Of a stretch of 64,000 nucleotides of DNA, positions 48,290 to 57,292 are shown piece after piece. The stretch's first letter is position 1, and the number at the start of each line of letters is the position of its first letter. The DNA comes from Terebella lapidaria (taxonomy: Eukaryota > Annelida > Polychaeta > Terebellida > Terebellidae). The notes beneath the pieces were generated by a model, which did no database searches, had not been told where the DNA came from, and was given only the letters and a program-made list of their open reading frames with translations. Both the position numbers and the translations under genes were made by a program. The DNA is taken from positions 5,332,001 to 5,396,000 of the forward strand of contig OX424564.1 of NCBI GenBank assembly GCA_949152475.1, given 5' to 3'.

Positions 48290-48850
48290 AAAAATGGAAT
48301 GCACTGTTACTGTGTATTCTAAATATCCTGGAGGTGCTATGCACATCACATAGCACAAAACATTGGTTCTAGAAAATTGAATACACCATTACTGTGTATT
48401 CCAGATATCCTGGTGGTGCCATGCACATCACATAGCACAAAACAATGTGTTCTAGAAAATTGAATACACCATTACTGTGTATTCCAGATATCCTGGTAGT
48501 GCCATGCACATCACATAGCACAAAACAATGTGTTCTAGAAAATTGAATACACCATTACTGTGTATTCCAGATATCCTGGTGGTGCCATGCACATCACATA
48601 GCACAAAACAATGTGTTCTAGAAAATTGAATACACTATTACTGTGTTTTTTAGGTGCCTAGAGGTACTATGCACATCACATAGTACAAAATATTGGCCTA
48701 TAGAAAAATTTGAATACACTGATACTGTGTATTCCAGATACTCTAGGGGTACTATGCACATCACATAGTACAAATATTTTATTGAAACATTGAATACACT
48801 ATTACCGTGTATTCTAGAAATATATTTGGGTAAAACACGTACCCGATACA
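48290..48850. repeat. 83-bp tandem repeat, about seven copies
   Basis: ACTGTGTATTC recurs at 48,309, 48,391, 48,474, 48,557, 48,640, 48,724 and about 48,804 (steps 82, 83, 83, 83, 84, 80). Each unit has CCATGCACATCACATAGCAC and TTGAATACACCATT. It lies in the 3' untranslated part of the retrotransposon; the middle three copies are almost identical. Confidence 0.93.
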
Positions 48851-48953
48851 CCAGTATAATTGTGCACTACTGTACTGTGCACCATGAATACAGTATACAC
48901 CAACATTCAGAGCATTACCATACAAATATGTACATGTTAACATGGAGATTAAA

Positions 48954-50210
48954 TTACTTCCGCATCTTCTTGAGGGCTGCTCGAACTTTCTTGATCTGTT
49001 GGGAGTAGCCACGGTCTGGGGACAGAATCATCCCGCGTTTCACTGCTTGTACCGCAGAGGCTGGCTTCTGTGTGGGTTTAGTCGGCATCGCGGTTTTGGT
49101 CGGCATCGCGGTTTTGGTCGGCATCGCGGTTCTGCCTGTTGTGGCTGCGCTCTTCGCGTCTGTCTTTCTGGGAGGGGGCACAATAGATGGTTGAGGATCA
49201 GGCACTACCTTCGCGATTGGGTGATAATTAACTTTTAGGGGGACCTGTTTCTTGGGGACATCGGGTAAGGAGGGTGGTGTGTCGTCATCCTTCGGCACTG
49301 ATTTGGCAGGAGCCTGCGAACATGTGGGCCTAGTGGCGAGGCGAGATTTAGATGGCTCGCTATCCAAGTGGAGGATTCGTTGTACAAGGGGCGGCACGCA
49401 CCCACCCTGGCGTGTATCCTCAATTGCCCCGTTCATGCGCTTCAACAGGCCCGTAAAAGCTGCCTTCTGTTGGTCCAGGTGATCAGTCAGTGATCTTTGA
49501 GATTCAATCACCCCCTTGTACATTGATCTCAGGACGGTCATCTGAGATGTAAGAGATGGCATGATCTTTTCCGTGGCAGCTTGCAGGGATTCTGTCACTG
49601 ACGTGAAACGGTCAAGGGCAGACTCCACCTTCACTACCGTGCTTGTCACACTCTCTAAAGACTTTGTCAGGCTCTTGTGAAGAGGTTTCCGGTCTAGTTG
49701 AGTTGCAACTCGGTCAAGATTGACTGCCAGGTTGTCCAAGTTGGTGTTAGTAATCTGGAGCTGGGCCACAACTTCTCCCAATCCAGACGGTGGTGGTGCT
49801 GGCTGGTTCCTGGTGGCGGCAATGATGGCACTCGCTATCGAGTCCACTGAGGAACGAACTGCCTGCTCTACAATCACTGCGACCGTCTCCACAGGCACAA
49901 ACTTCGAGGGGGACGCCTCTATCATGCTGCAGGCCGCCATTCCGGTCGGGCCTGCAGGGTCCAGCGAGGTCAATGTGGGTGGGGATGGGGATTCATGTAC
50001 TTCTTCCTGAGCCGCCTCTAACGTGCTGCAAGCCGCCATCACGGTCGGGCCTGCAGGTTCCAGCGAGGTCACTGGGGTGGATAGGAGCTCAGTCTCCACG
50101 CCCTTCCCCCGGTCCGCCTCTAACCTCTTACTCCCCGTCTCTGAGGACCTGGGAGTAGTGCCCAACGAGGTCACTGGGCTTGGGGGCATGGACATGGAGA
50201 GGAGCTCCAT
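48954..50210 (-). CDS. Extra ORF, long helical middle and basic tail
   Basis: 418 codons starting MELLSMSMPP, 12 nt after the previous TAG and in the same frame. Two copies of a VTSL-PAGPT-MAACS repeat at about 48-95. Residues about 130-265 have spaced hydrophobics (LQITNTNLDNLAVNLDRVATQL and on) typical of coiled coil. The Pro/Lys-rich tail has TAMPTK three times (about 362-379; an 18-bp DNA repeat at 49,083-49,136) and a basic end (KKVRAALKKMRK). No membrane segment, so not env-like. No family recognised. Confidence 0.75.
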   Translation of the reverse strand: MELLSMSMPPSPVTSLGTTPRSSETGSKRLEADRGKGVETELLSTPVTSLEPAGPTVMAACSTLEAAQEEVHESPSPPTLTSLDPAGPTGMAACSMIEASPSKFVPVETVAVIVEQAVRSSVDSIASAIIAATRNQPAPPPSGLGEVVAQLQITNTNLDNLAVNLDRVATQLDRKPLHKSLTKSLESVTSTVVKVESALDRFTSVTESLQAATEKIMPSLTSQMTVLRSMYKGVIESQRSLTDHLDQQKAAFTGLLKRMNGAIEDTRQGGCVPPLVQRILHLDSEPSKSRLATRPTCSQAPAKSVPKDDDTPPSLPDVPKKQVPLKVNYHPIAKVVPDPQPSIVPPPRKTDAKSAATTGRTAMPTKTAMPTKTAMPTKPTQKPASAVQAVKRGMILSPDRGYSQQIKKVRAALKKMRK

Positions 50211-50222
50211 ATCCGGTTCGCT

Positions 50223-50975
50223 CTAGGGAATCTCGAAGACGACTTCATCTTCCATCTCTCTGGCGATGATTCGCCTCTTGGGCGTCACGGCTTGTGTGGT
50301 GGCCGGTGCCGGTCGTTTTTTGGGGATGCGTCCAATCGGGGCTGGAAGGGGGGTGATCCCACGCACCTCAACTGTGGGGCCGGGCCGAACTTCATTGGCC
50401 GCATCCTCCAAGCTGGCGGTCACCTCATCCCAGGAAGCTGGTTCGCCGCTGGGTTCTTCAGCCTCCATGAGGGCGTTAAGTTTCCCCAGCAGAGCTGGAT
50501 TACCCTTGACTTTCTTCAAGAAGTCGCCGCTTTCAGAAGTGGAGGCGCCGTCAGCCCGCTTCTTTGTGGGTGCACGAACTCGGCTCGAGTAGTGCCTCCC
50601 AGATTCCTCCCTCGACAGCGTGTCGTAGGAGTCCTCCGGGAGGACACAATCCTTCCCTGTGCCGCCCTGCACATCCTTCAAGGATGCATCGCTGTGTTTT
50701 GCCTTCACGTGCTTCTTGAAGGCGCTCTCTACCAGGAATCGTTGCCCACAATTCCGCACTAGGCATCTGTATGGGGCGTCCTCATCAGTGAGGTGGCGCT
50801 TCAAGAAATGTGTCTCAAACTGCCGCTTGTCACCCTTGAACGTACACTTGGTGCAGGCATGCACCATGCCCCTCTTGGCTACACTTAGATCGGCCATGTC
50901 TGCAGCATAAGATTTTTCATAAGACAACTTGATCGATGCACATTCAAAGTCATCGTCTAGACCTGGCCACAGCAT
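50223..50975 (-). CDS. Extra ORF with two C2H2 zinc fingers
   Basis: 250 codons, overlapping the integrase end by 26 nt in another frame; Met27 at 50,897 is an alternative start. Finger 1 C41-x2-C44-x11-H56-x4-H61 (CTKCTFKGDKRQFETHFLKRH-type), finger 2 C71-x4-C76-x12-H89-x4-H94. The C-terminal half is charged and Pro-rich with basic patches (RIPKKRPAP, TPKRRIIAREME). No signal peptide or membrane segment, so not an envelope. It sits where env would be. A nucleic-acid-binding role is an inference. Confidence 0.8.
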   Translation of the reverse strand: MLWPGLDDDFECASIKLSYEKSYAADMADLSVAKRGMVHACTKCTFKGDKRQFETHFLKRHLTDEDAPYRCLVRNCGQRFLVESAFKKHVKAKHSDASLKDVQGGTGKDCVLPEDSYDTLSREESGRHYSSRVRAPTKKRADGASTSESGDFLKKVKGNPALLGKLNALMEAEEPSGEPASWDEVTASLEDAANEVRPGPTVEVRGITPLPAPIGRIPKKRPAPATTQAVTPKRRIIAREMEDEVVFEIP

Positions 50976-51357
50976 TTTTCGCCCACTTCAATTTTGTGTC
51001 ACCGGTGTAGGGTTTTAGTTTGTTATGATGCACCACACGTTGTTTTCCGTCCTTCGACATTTGTATGAGATAATTTAGATCGTTTATTTTCCGGAGAATC
51101 ACACATGGTCCCTGAAATGGATGTCGGAGTTTTGGGGTAACATGTTGTTGGCCCATCTCTGTCTGGTACCACACATACTCTCCTGGGAGATAAGTGTGGA
51201 ACGTCAACTTTGCATCGTAATTTTGTTTCTGTCTTCGGGCTGTAACCTCGAGGTGTTCTCGCGCTACTTCATGTGCTTGCTGCATTCGATTTTTAAGTTT
51301 ATCTACAAATTCCCCATAAGTCGACACTTCGTCGGTACCTTCATGGCCCTCATTTGT
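50950..51357 (-). CDS. Integrase C-terminal part, after in-frame TGA
   Basis: Directly in frame with the preceding ORF (TNEGHEGTDEVSTYGEF...). Contains HPFQGPCVILRKIND, the GPY/F-type module of Ty3/gypsy integrases, then HHNKLKPYTGD. So one stop codon separates it from the catalytic part: a nonsense mutation, or read-through. No independent ATG near the start (first codon in the open stretch used as a start would be GTG at 51,327). Confidence 0.85.
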   Translation of the reverse strand, partial: TNEGHEGTDEVSTYGEFVDKLKNRMQQAHEVAREHLEVTARRQKQNYDAKLTFHTYLPGEYVWYQTEMGQQHVTPKLRHPFQGPCVILRKINDLNYLIQMSKDGKQRVVHHNKLKPYTGDTKLKWAKNAVARSRR

Positions 51358-54300
51358 TCAACTCCCGAACATAATTTCAGCCGGAAGGCGTACTTCACGG
51401 CCGAACATCAATAAGTTTGGAGACATCCCAGTACTAGCATGAGGTGTTGCTCGGTAAGCCCCTGCCAAGCAACCCAAATGCAAATCCCAGTCCCGTTGCT
51501 CCCCTTTTAGGTAAGCTTTGATCATACGGATTAAAGTTTTATTGAATCTTTCCATCTGTCCATTGCATTTTGGATTAAATGCGGAGGTTCGAGTCTTCCG
51601 GATCTCCAACAATTTACAACATTCATTGAAAATAACACTCTGATAGTTTGAGCCCTGGTCACTCAAAAGATCATACGGACAACCATATCTTGAAATGACA
51701 TCATTCACTATTATCTTAGCACAGGTTACGGCACTCTGGTCAGGTATCGGAAAGATTTCCACCCACTTCGTGAAGTGGTCAGTGACAGCTAATATATATT
51801 TGTTTCCCCTCGGAGTCTCTGGTAAAGGACCCAAAACATCGGTGGCCAGTCGGTCGAGCGGCGCTCCGACAGACATCTGACCAAGGGGTGCCTTGGCATA
51901 GCTTCGTGGTAACTTGATAGCACCACACGTGTCGCATCTAGCAATCCAGTTATTCACGTCTTCCCGCAACTGGTGCCAATAGTACCGTTGAAGGGTTTTC
52001 TCCTGAGTTTTCTTGCGCCCCAGATGCCCTGACAAAATGCTTGTATGCATTTGATACAGCACCTCATCCCGGATGGATTTTGGAACAAGAAGCTGCACAA
52101 ACTGCCCAGTAGCATCTTTCTTGTGGAACTTCCTACAGAGGACCCCCTGTTTTATTGTTAAAGTGTCCCACAACATCCAGTAATGGCGAGTAGCTGGACT
52201 CGTCATTGCAACTGTTTGTCCATACGGACGTTTCCCGGACTCAACCCATCGCAACACTGGCCCAATATCGGCATCGTCCAGTTGTTTCTTCCGAATTTCA
52301 CTCATTGAGTACGTCTGACCCCATGACTGACTCCGTGTTCTCCTCAGAATAGCCCGTCCCTGGCTAATGAACTTCAGCATGGTCATGACCCGTACCCAAA
52401 CACTGAAAAATACTTGTATCAACAAGTCAAAACACCATTTTATTGTCAAAATGCAAAATTCTGTGGTCCAACCCACACAAACTGTCTCCCTGACAGCTCT
52501 CAGCTTCAGAACACACCAGTGACAGCCATCTGTCATGAAATTCATCAAATCATAAGTCCCTCTTATGATAATACTAAATCCAATAGTACCGTCATTGGAT
52601 CGGCTTCCGTCAACATCAGGAAATATTCGGCGAACTCGGTGGTTCTCCACATGACTCCACATGTCATGATCATCAAATCTGGTTACACCCTGTAACCACT
52701 CCATCGAATGTGTAGCGACCCCTGTCACAACACTGTTAATGTAGTTCACTACATTCATACAAACATTCTTACTGCACACGAACAAGCATACCAACAAAAA
52801 CATGAAGTTCAAGAAATATTTTCCCATATTGGCAACTCTGGATTTTATTGGCATCACTATACGATTGATACGTTCTTCAGTATCAGGTTTTGAAAACTCT
52901 GGCCCAATGAGTTTACTCCTCATGTCAATAGCACGCTTCAGACACTTCTTACAAGGTCCACACTTCAAGATTGGTTCGTCATCTTCCAAAACATCAGAAC
53001 ACTGACATTCTCCTGCATTTGGACATCTGGACATGGCATCTGCATTACCATGCTTCTTCCCGGGTCTGTATTCAATAACAAAATTGAAAGCAGACAGCGC
53101 TTCGATCCATCGAGCGATACGATCTTTCGGTTCTTGTAAACTGAACAACCATTTCAATGCCTGGTGGTCTGTTCTCACAACAAAAGTGCGACCCATCAGA
53201 TAAGTTTTATGATACTGGATGAAATATTTCACTGCAAGTGAACGGTCAGTCACACAATAGTTACGCTCTGCTTTACCCAGAGTTTTGCTACTGTAGGCAA
53301 TGACACGTTCGACACCATCTTGTACTTGAGAGAGTACAGCCCCAATGCTTACTCCACAAGCATCCGTATCCAGAATATATTCGCCCTCATCTCTGGGGTA
53401 GGCCATCACTTTAGCACTCACAAGAATTTTCTTCATCTCATCAAATGCGTCTTGGCAAGCAGATGTCCATTTGAAATCATGGTCCTTTTTCGTCAGTTCC
53501 GTCAGCGGATGTACAAGCCTTGAGTACCCGTTTATAAATCTCCTATAGTAGGATCCCATACCCAGTACGGTTCGGACCTCGGACACATTAGTTGGAACAG
53601 GCCAACTGACAATTTTAGCAATGTTATCGGGATTCGGACGAACACCATCCTTTGAAACAACATGACCCAGAAACACAACTTCATCCTTCAAAAGGTGACA
53701 TTTGGAAGGCTTCAGTTTTAGGCCAGCAGACCTAATTCTACCGAGAACTTTCTTCAAACGGTCCATATGTTCCTCGAAAGTCTTCCCAAAAACGACAACA
53801 TCATCGAGATATATCAAACAACTGCTCCATTGCAGCTGAGACAAAGCGATTTCCATGGTTCGCTCGAATGTAGCGGGGGCATTCGTCAACCCGAATGGCA
53901 TAGTCGTATATTCGAAAAGCCCATACTTTGAAACAAAAGCCGTCTTTGGTATATCTTCCTTCCTCACGGGAATTTGGTTGTAAGCCGAGGTAACATCTAG
54001 GGTGCTAAACAAAGTGGAACCTGTGACTGCATCTAAACAGTCCTGACATCGGGGTAATGGAAATGCATCACGTTTCGTCACCAAATTGACTTTCCGGTAG
54101 TCAACACATGGGCGTACATTGCCATCTTTCTTCCGTACTAAAACAATCGGGGAAGCCCATGGAGAAGTGCTCGGACGCACAGAACCTTGCTTGCACAATT
54201 TTTCCAGAGCCGCTTTGTCTTCTCCAGCAAAAGCTATAGGGACTCTCCTCGGGGGTTGTTTAATAGGTTTGGCATCACCAGTGTCAATGACATGTTCAGT

Positions 54301-54786
54301 AATTGTCGTCAAACCAAGGTCAAACTCATTCTTAGAAAAAACATCTTCATATTCCTTCAGAAGTGAACGGATCTGCACTCTTCGATCAAAAGAGTTGTTT
54401 TGGGATGATTCTAAATACAGCTCTTCAAGATGTGGTGGAAGAGATACTTTCTGTCCTGTATCTACAAAGGACTCTCCACTAGAACTCTCAGATTCCTCGT
54501 ACTGCACCTGTCGGATCTGTGATAAACAATCACCCTCACCCTCATACTCTTCATCCACAACAGTAGCACACTCCTCAGATATGGGCTCAGCATAACCCAA
54601 TACAGTATCTTGTTTTATTGATAAATCTTCAGAATGGGGGTTCAGAAGACTCACTTTGACCGTACAATTGTTCGACACTACAACAAGTCCTTGTCCCATA
54701 GCAATGGAATGTTTTTCTCCCAAATCAGCCGATGACTCAATCACCATTGCTAAATTTCGGACCTCGATCCACGAAAACGTCAACAA
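51358..54786 (-). CDS. pol: Reverse transcriptase, RNase H and integrase (stop before C-terminal part)
   Basis: 1,142 codons with no ATG start; it must be made by frameshifting from protease (+1 relation) or the frame was moved by an indel. RT about 190-370: FSTLDVTSAYNQIPV (D264), GLTNAPATFERTM, YLDD (326-329). RNase H: D473/D475, D540 (RTDHQALKW), D583 (HGNADAMSR). Integrase: zinc motif H914-H921-C951-C954, then D983, D1043 and E1079 (D-x59-D-x35-E). Between RNase H and integrase, residues about 620-815 form an unusual insertion with hydrophobic stretches at about 656-676 and 775-805. TGA at 51,358-51,360 cuts the integrase tail. Confidence 0.93.
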   Translation of the reverse strand: MLTFSWIEVRNLAMVIESSADLGEKHSIAMGQGLVVVSNNCTVKVSLLNPHSEDLSIKQDTVLGYAEPISEECATVVDEEYEGEGDCLSQIRQVQYEESESSSGESFVDTGQKVSLPPHLEELYLESSQNNSFDRRVQIRSLLKEYEDVFSKNEFDLGLTTITEHVIDTGDAKPIKQPPRRVPIAFAGEDKAALEKLCKQGSVRPSTSPWASPIVLVRKKDGNVRPCVDYRKVNLVTKRDAFPLPRCQDCLDAVTGSTLFSTLDVTSAYNQIPVRKEDIPKTAFVSKYGLFEYTTMPFGLTNAPATFERTMEIALSQLQWSSCLIYLDDVVVFGKTFEEHMDRLKKVLGRIRSAGLKLKPSKCHLLKDEVVFLGHVVSKDGVRPNPDNIAKIVSWPVPTNVSEVRTVLGMGSYYRRFINGYSRLVHPLTELTKKDHDFKWTSACQDAFDEMKKILVSAKVMAYPRDEGEYILDTDACGVSIGAVLSQVQDGVERVIAYSSKTLGKAERNYCVTDRSLAVKYFIQYHKTYLMGRTFVVRTDHQALKWLFSLQEPKDRIARWIEALSAFNFVIEYRPGKKHGNADAMSRCPNAGECQCSDVLEDDEPILKCGPCKKCLKRAIDMRSKLIGPEFSKPDTEERINRIVMPIKSRVANMGKYFLNFMFLLVCLFVCSKNVCMNVVNYINSVVTGVATHSMEWLQGVTRFDDHDMWSHVENHRVRRIFPDVDGSRSNDGTIGFSIIIRGTYDLMNFMTDGCHWCVLKLRAVRETVCVGWTTEFCILTIKWCFDLLIQVFFSVWVRVMTMLKFISQGRAILRRTRSQSWGQTYSMSEIRKKQLDDADIGPVLRWVESGKRPYGQTVAMTSPATRHYWMLWDTLTIKQGVLCRKFHKKDATGQFVQLLVPKSIRDEVLYQMHTSILSGHLGRKKTQEKTLQRYYWHQLREDVNNWIARCDTCGAIKLPRSYAKAPLGQMSVGAPLDRLATDVLGPLPETPRGNKYILAVTDHFTKWVEIFPIPDQSAVTCAKIIVNDVISRYGCPYDLLSDQGSNYQSVIFNECCKLLEIRKTRTSAFNPKCNGQMERFNKTLIRMIKAYLKGEQRDWDLHLGCLAGAYRATPHASTGMSPNLLMFGREVRLPAEIMFGS

Positions 54787-55360
54787 CCATCTGACTAAGA
54801 CCTGGCAAAATATAGTGATCAGCAGCTCGGACCTTTCGAATTTTTGGCTTCATTCCAACTTGACACAATGGAATAGAAACACCTCGGAACATCATTTTCC
54901 CTTCAGACAACAGAATATCTGCTGGACCACTCTCGTCATTTTGCAATACATCAGTCCCTAACAACAGGTCATCTTCAATCTCAGCGACAGCGATCGGCAT
55001 CTCAAAACACACAGGACCCAGTTTAATTTCAAAAACACCTTTTCCCAACATAGTTATACTTCTGCAATCAGCAGTAGAAAACCCGCCTCGTTTTCTTAAC
55101 TGCGGTCGATTTCCTTCAGCAATTTGCTCAAAAATTCTGGTGGACACCAGACTAGAAGTTGCCCCAGTATCAATAGTGACATTGATTTCAACTCCCTGTA
55201 AACACCCCTCAATATAAATCCCATCATACTTTGGAATTTCCCGTCTAACGGTGTCATTGTCAACAACACCAACATCAATTTCGCTATGTACAACATCATC
55301 AGAATCATTCATGGTTTCATCGGGTATGATACAATTGTCTGGCTCTGTGTTCTCACACAA
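54737..55360 (-). CDS. Aspartic protease
   Basis: The frame is open upstream into gag, so no separate start is needed; it is -1 relative to gag. Active site IDTGATSSLVS (D64 from 55,360), flap region, and LLLGTDVLQ (the second conserved motif). It cleaves the polyprotein. The frame ends at 54,737, about 50 nt after the RT frame opens. Confidence 0.85.
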   Translation of the reverse strand: MCENTEPDNCIIPDETMNDSDDVVHSEIDVGVVDNDTVRREIPKYDGIYIEGCLQGVEINVTIDTGATSSLVSTRIFEQIAEGNRPQLRKRGGFSTADCRSITMLGKGVFEIKLGPVCFEMPIAVAEIEDDLLLGTDVLQNDESGPADILLSEGKMMFRGVSIPLCQVGMKPKIRKVRAADHYILPGLSQMVVDVFVDRGPKFSNGD

Positions 55361-55398
55361 CTGTACCAGGGCCTCATCTTGGCGGTCAGAGTTGGCCC

Positions 55399-57117
55399 CT
55401 ATTGGTTTGGGTGAACACTGGTCACAGACTGAACAGCACCCTCACTAACAGTTTCAGTACTAGGCTTGGTTGTCACCTGGACTTGCCCTGTTATCACTGT
55501 TTGGCACTGATTGGCATAATGTCCAGGCTTCCCACATCGGAAACATTCGAACGTCCTGGGTTGATCAGGTTTCGGACCCCGATTACGGTTGTTTGGACCC
55601 TTATTGCCCTGAAAATTTGATCTTTTAGGCTCCTCAGACAATTTTTCTGTCAAAGATTTCATCAGACTACCCAAATTTTTCAACTCCTCCTTCAGGTCAT
55701 TAAGATCAGATTTTGACTGCGGAGGCGCATCAACTTTCACTGGGTTTTGTGAGGGACCATTAACTTTCTCTTCATGGTCAGATTTATTCCCCAGTTTTGG
55801 CCTCCCGGGAAGACGAGCTACTCTATCGTCATCATCTGACATGTAGTCTGCGTCATGGGTAACCCGTACACGTGATCGTCTATCGTCAGACCCGTCATGT
55901 TTGTTTGGATTACGTTTAGTTTCCATGAAATTTATGACTTCCTCAATGGCCTGATCAATGTCAAATGGATCTTTGACATACTCAACTTGAGTTCTAGCCC
56001 GGTCATCCAAAATGCCATCCAAAAACCGTCGTAATAGGTCCTCCCGTCTTGTTACCTTGTCCCGATTTGGGTGGGCCTTGTCATAGAGCCTTTTCAGCTC
56101 TGCCCCATATTCTTCAAAAGATTCACCGGGTTTTTGATTTTGGTGACTGAACATAGCGCCAAATGTCTTAGCAGTCTCGATTTTTCGGAATCTATGATCA
56201 AGCTCTTCAGTGAGTAGTCTGAAATCAGACCGAGCTGTTCTTGACAGCTGCCCAAACACGAAGTCTCCAGCGGATCCCTGCAATTTTGGCAATATTTTGT
56301 CCAGTTTATCCTCATCAGTCCACCCCCTACGATTCGCGACATCATGGAAGCGATTTATCCAAACTTTCCAGTCTTCCCTCCCGGTAAAAGGAGGAAATTT
56401 GGGACCCGAATGTCTCTCTTGTCTATGGGGGCGAAAATGGTGGCTTCTGACTGAGGATCTATCAGTTTGCTCTTCATCACTGGATGTGGACACATCCCGT
56501 CTATGTCTGTGCTCAGCGGACCTTCTACGCTGATTTCCCAACCCATTTTGGGGTACCCCACTAGGTATACTGCCCGGTGCAGCTTGCAGGCTAGCAGGCC
56601 TGGTTGTCCCCAAATTGCTATGGTAACTTGGACCAATATTAGCCCAGGGATGTGAAGGTTCACACGGTCTCCTATCAGACATTAGATTACTGGTTCGAGG
56701 ACTATGGTTCCTTAAAGGCATGCTTGGTGGAGGATGATTTGCCTCGAAATTCTCGACAGCATTCAATACAGGTCGCTGCATCAATGCCTCTTTCATGCCC
56801 CTCATGTTGAATGCGACATCACGCATGGCACTGCCCATCATATCTGACATGTTATTCATAGCCTCCCGAATGTCATTCTGTACTTCGTACAGAACTCGTT
56901 CACCCCCTATTTGTTTGGAGGTGGAGATATCCCCACTCCCACAAGCTCCCAAAAGCATGGATGGATCAGAAACATCAGGATTGCACACATCAATGGTCTC
57001 ATTAGCAGAGACACCACCCTCAGCGTGTAAGGCATCGGTATCACCAGTATCTGATTCCAACTCATCTTTTCGACCTGCGCGTCTACCTTGTCTGGTTTTG
57101 TGTTTAACATCCATCAT
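55399..57117 (-). CDS. gag: Gag polyprotein
   Basis: 572 codons from ATG ATG at 57,117. Acidic/Ser-rich N-terminus, a basic Arg/His-rich stretch, then a retrotransposon-gag capsid domain at about 240-390 (WKVWINRFHDVANRRGW ... FEEYGAELKRLY). One CCHC knuckle, C525-x2-C528-x4-H533-x4-C538 (CFRCGKPGHYANQC). Forms the particle and packages RNA. The stop is at 55,399-55,401; a frameshift heptamer lies two codons before it. Confidence 0.92.
   Translation of the reverse strand: MMDVKHKTRQGRRAGRKDELESDTGDTDALHAEGGVSANETIDVCNPDVSDPSMLLGACGSGDISTSKQIGGERVLYEVQNDIREAMNNMSDMMGSAMRDVAFNMRGMKEALMQRPVLNAVENFEANHPPPSMPLRNHSPRTSNLMSDRRPCEPSHPWANIGPSYHSNLGTTRPASLQAAPGSIPSGVPQNGLGNQRRRSAEHRHRRDVSTSSDEEQTDRSSVRSHHFRPHRQERHSGPKFPPFTGREDWKVWINRFHDVANRRGWTDEDKLDKILPKLQGSAGDFVFGQLSRTARSDFRLLTEELDHRFRKIETAKTFGAMFSHQNQKPGESFEEYGAELKRLYDKAHPNRDKVTRREDLLRRFLDGILDDRARTQVEYVKDPFDIDQAIEEVINFMETKRNPNKHDGSDDRRSRVRVTHDADYMSDDDDRVARLPGRPKLGNKSDHEEKVNGPSQNPVKVDAPPQSKSDLNDLKEELKNLGSLMKSLTEKLSEEPKRSNFQGNKGPNNRNRGPKPDQPRTFECFRCGKPGHYANQCQTVITGQVQVTTKPSTETVSEGAVQSVTSVHPNQ
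55405..55411 (-). promoter_or_regulatory. Candidate -1 frameshift site between gag and protease
   Basis: The minus strand reads C CCA AAC in gag register, an X XXY YYZ heptamer, two codons before the gag stop. The -1 frame is open into the protease ORF. About 8-10 nt downstream GGGGCC (55,394-55,399) can pair with GGCCCT (55,368-55,373) across a 20-nt loop, a possible stimulatory stem. Confidence 0.65.
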
Positions 57118-57274
57118 TAAATCATCAGGAGGTAAAAATACTAGACTTCATATATGACTTGACCTCAGATATTGTCACCATGAGACATCAGAAATTCCAG
57201 ATAGATACTCCAAAATCATCAAATTGGAAACATCAATAGGCTAGGTTCGCATCACGGGATGTCCAAAAGTGAAC
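57118..57274 (-). other. Retrotransposon leader between PBS and gag
   Basis: 157 nt without ORF; likely holds RNA packaging signals, though none can be read directly. Confidence 0.5.
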
Positions 57275-57292
57275 ATCCCACTTCTGACACCA
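57275..57292 (-). other. Primer-binding site, tRNA-Leu
   Basis: The plus strand reads ATCCCACTTCTGACACCA, the 3' end of animal tRNA-Leu (CAG/CAA type) including CCA; the minus strand TGGTGTCAGAAGTGGGAT is therefore its complement, directly after the 5' LTR. Confidence 0.85.

Noticed and set aside
48954..50210. Envelope gene in the gypsy element
   Set aside because: No signal peptide, membrane helix or cysteine pattern; the protein is helical and basic at the end.
50292..50762. 156-codon plus-strand frame opposite the zinc-finger ORF
   Set aside because: Antisense shadow of a GC-rich coding region with no family features.
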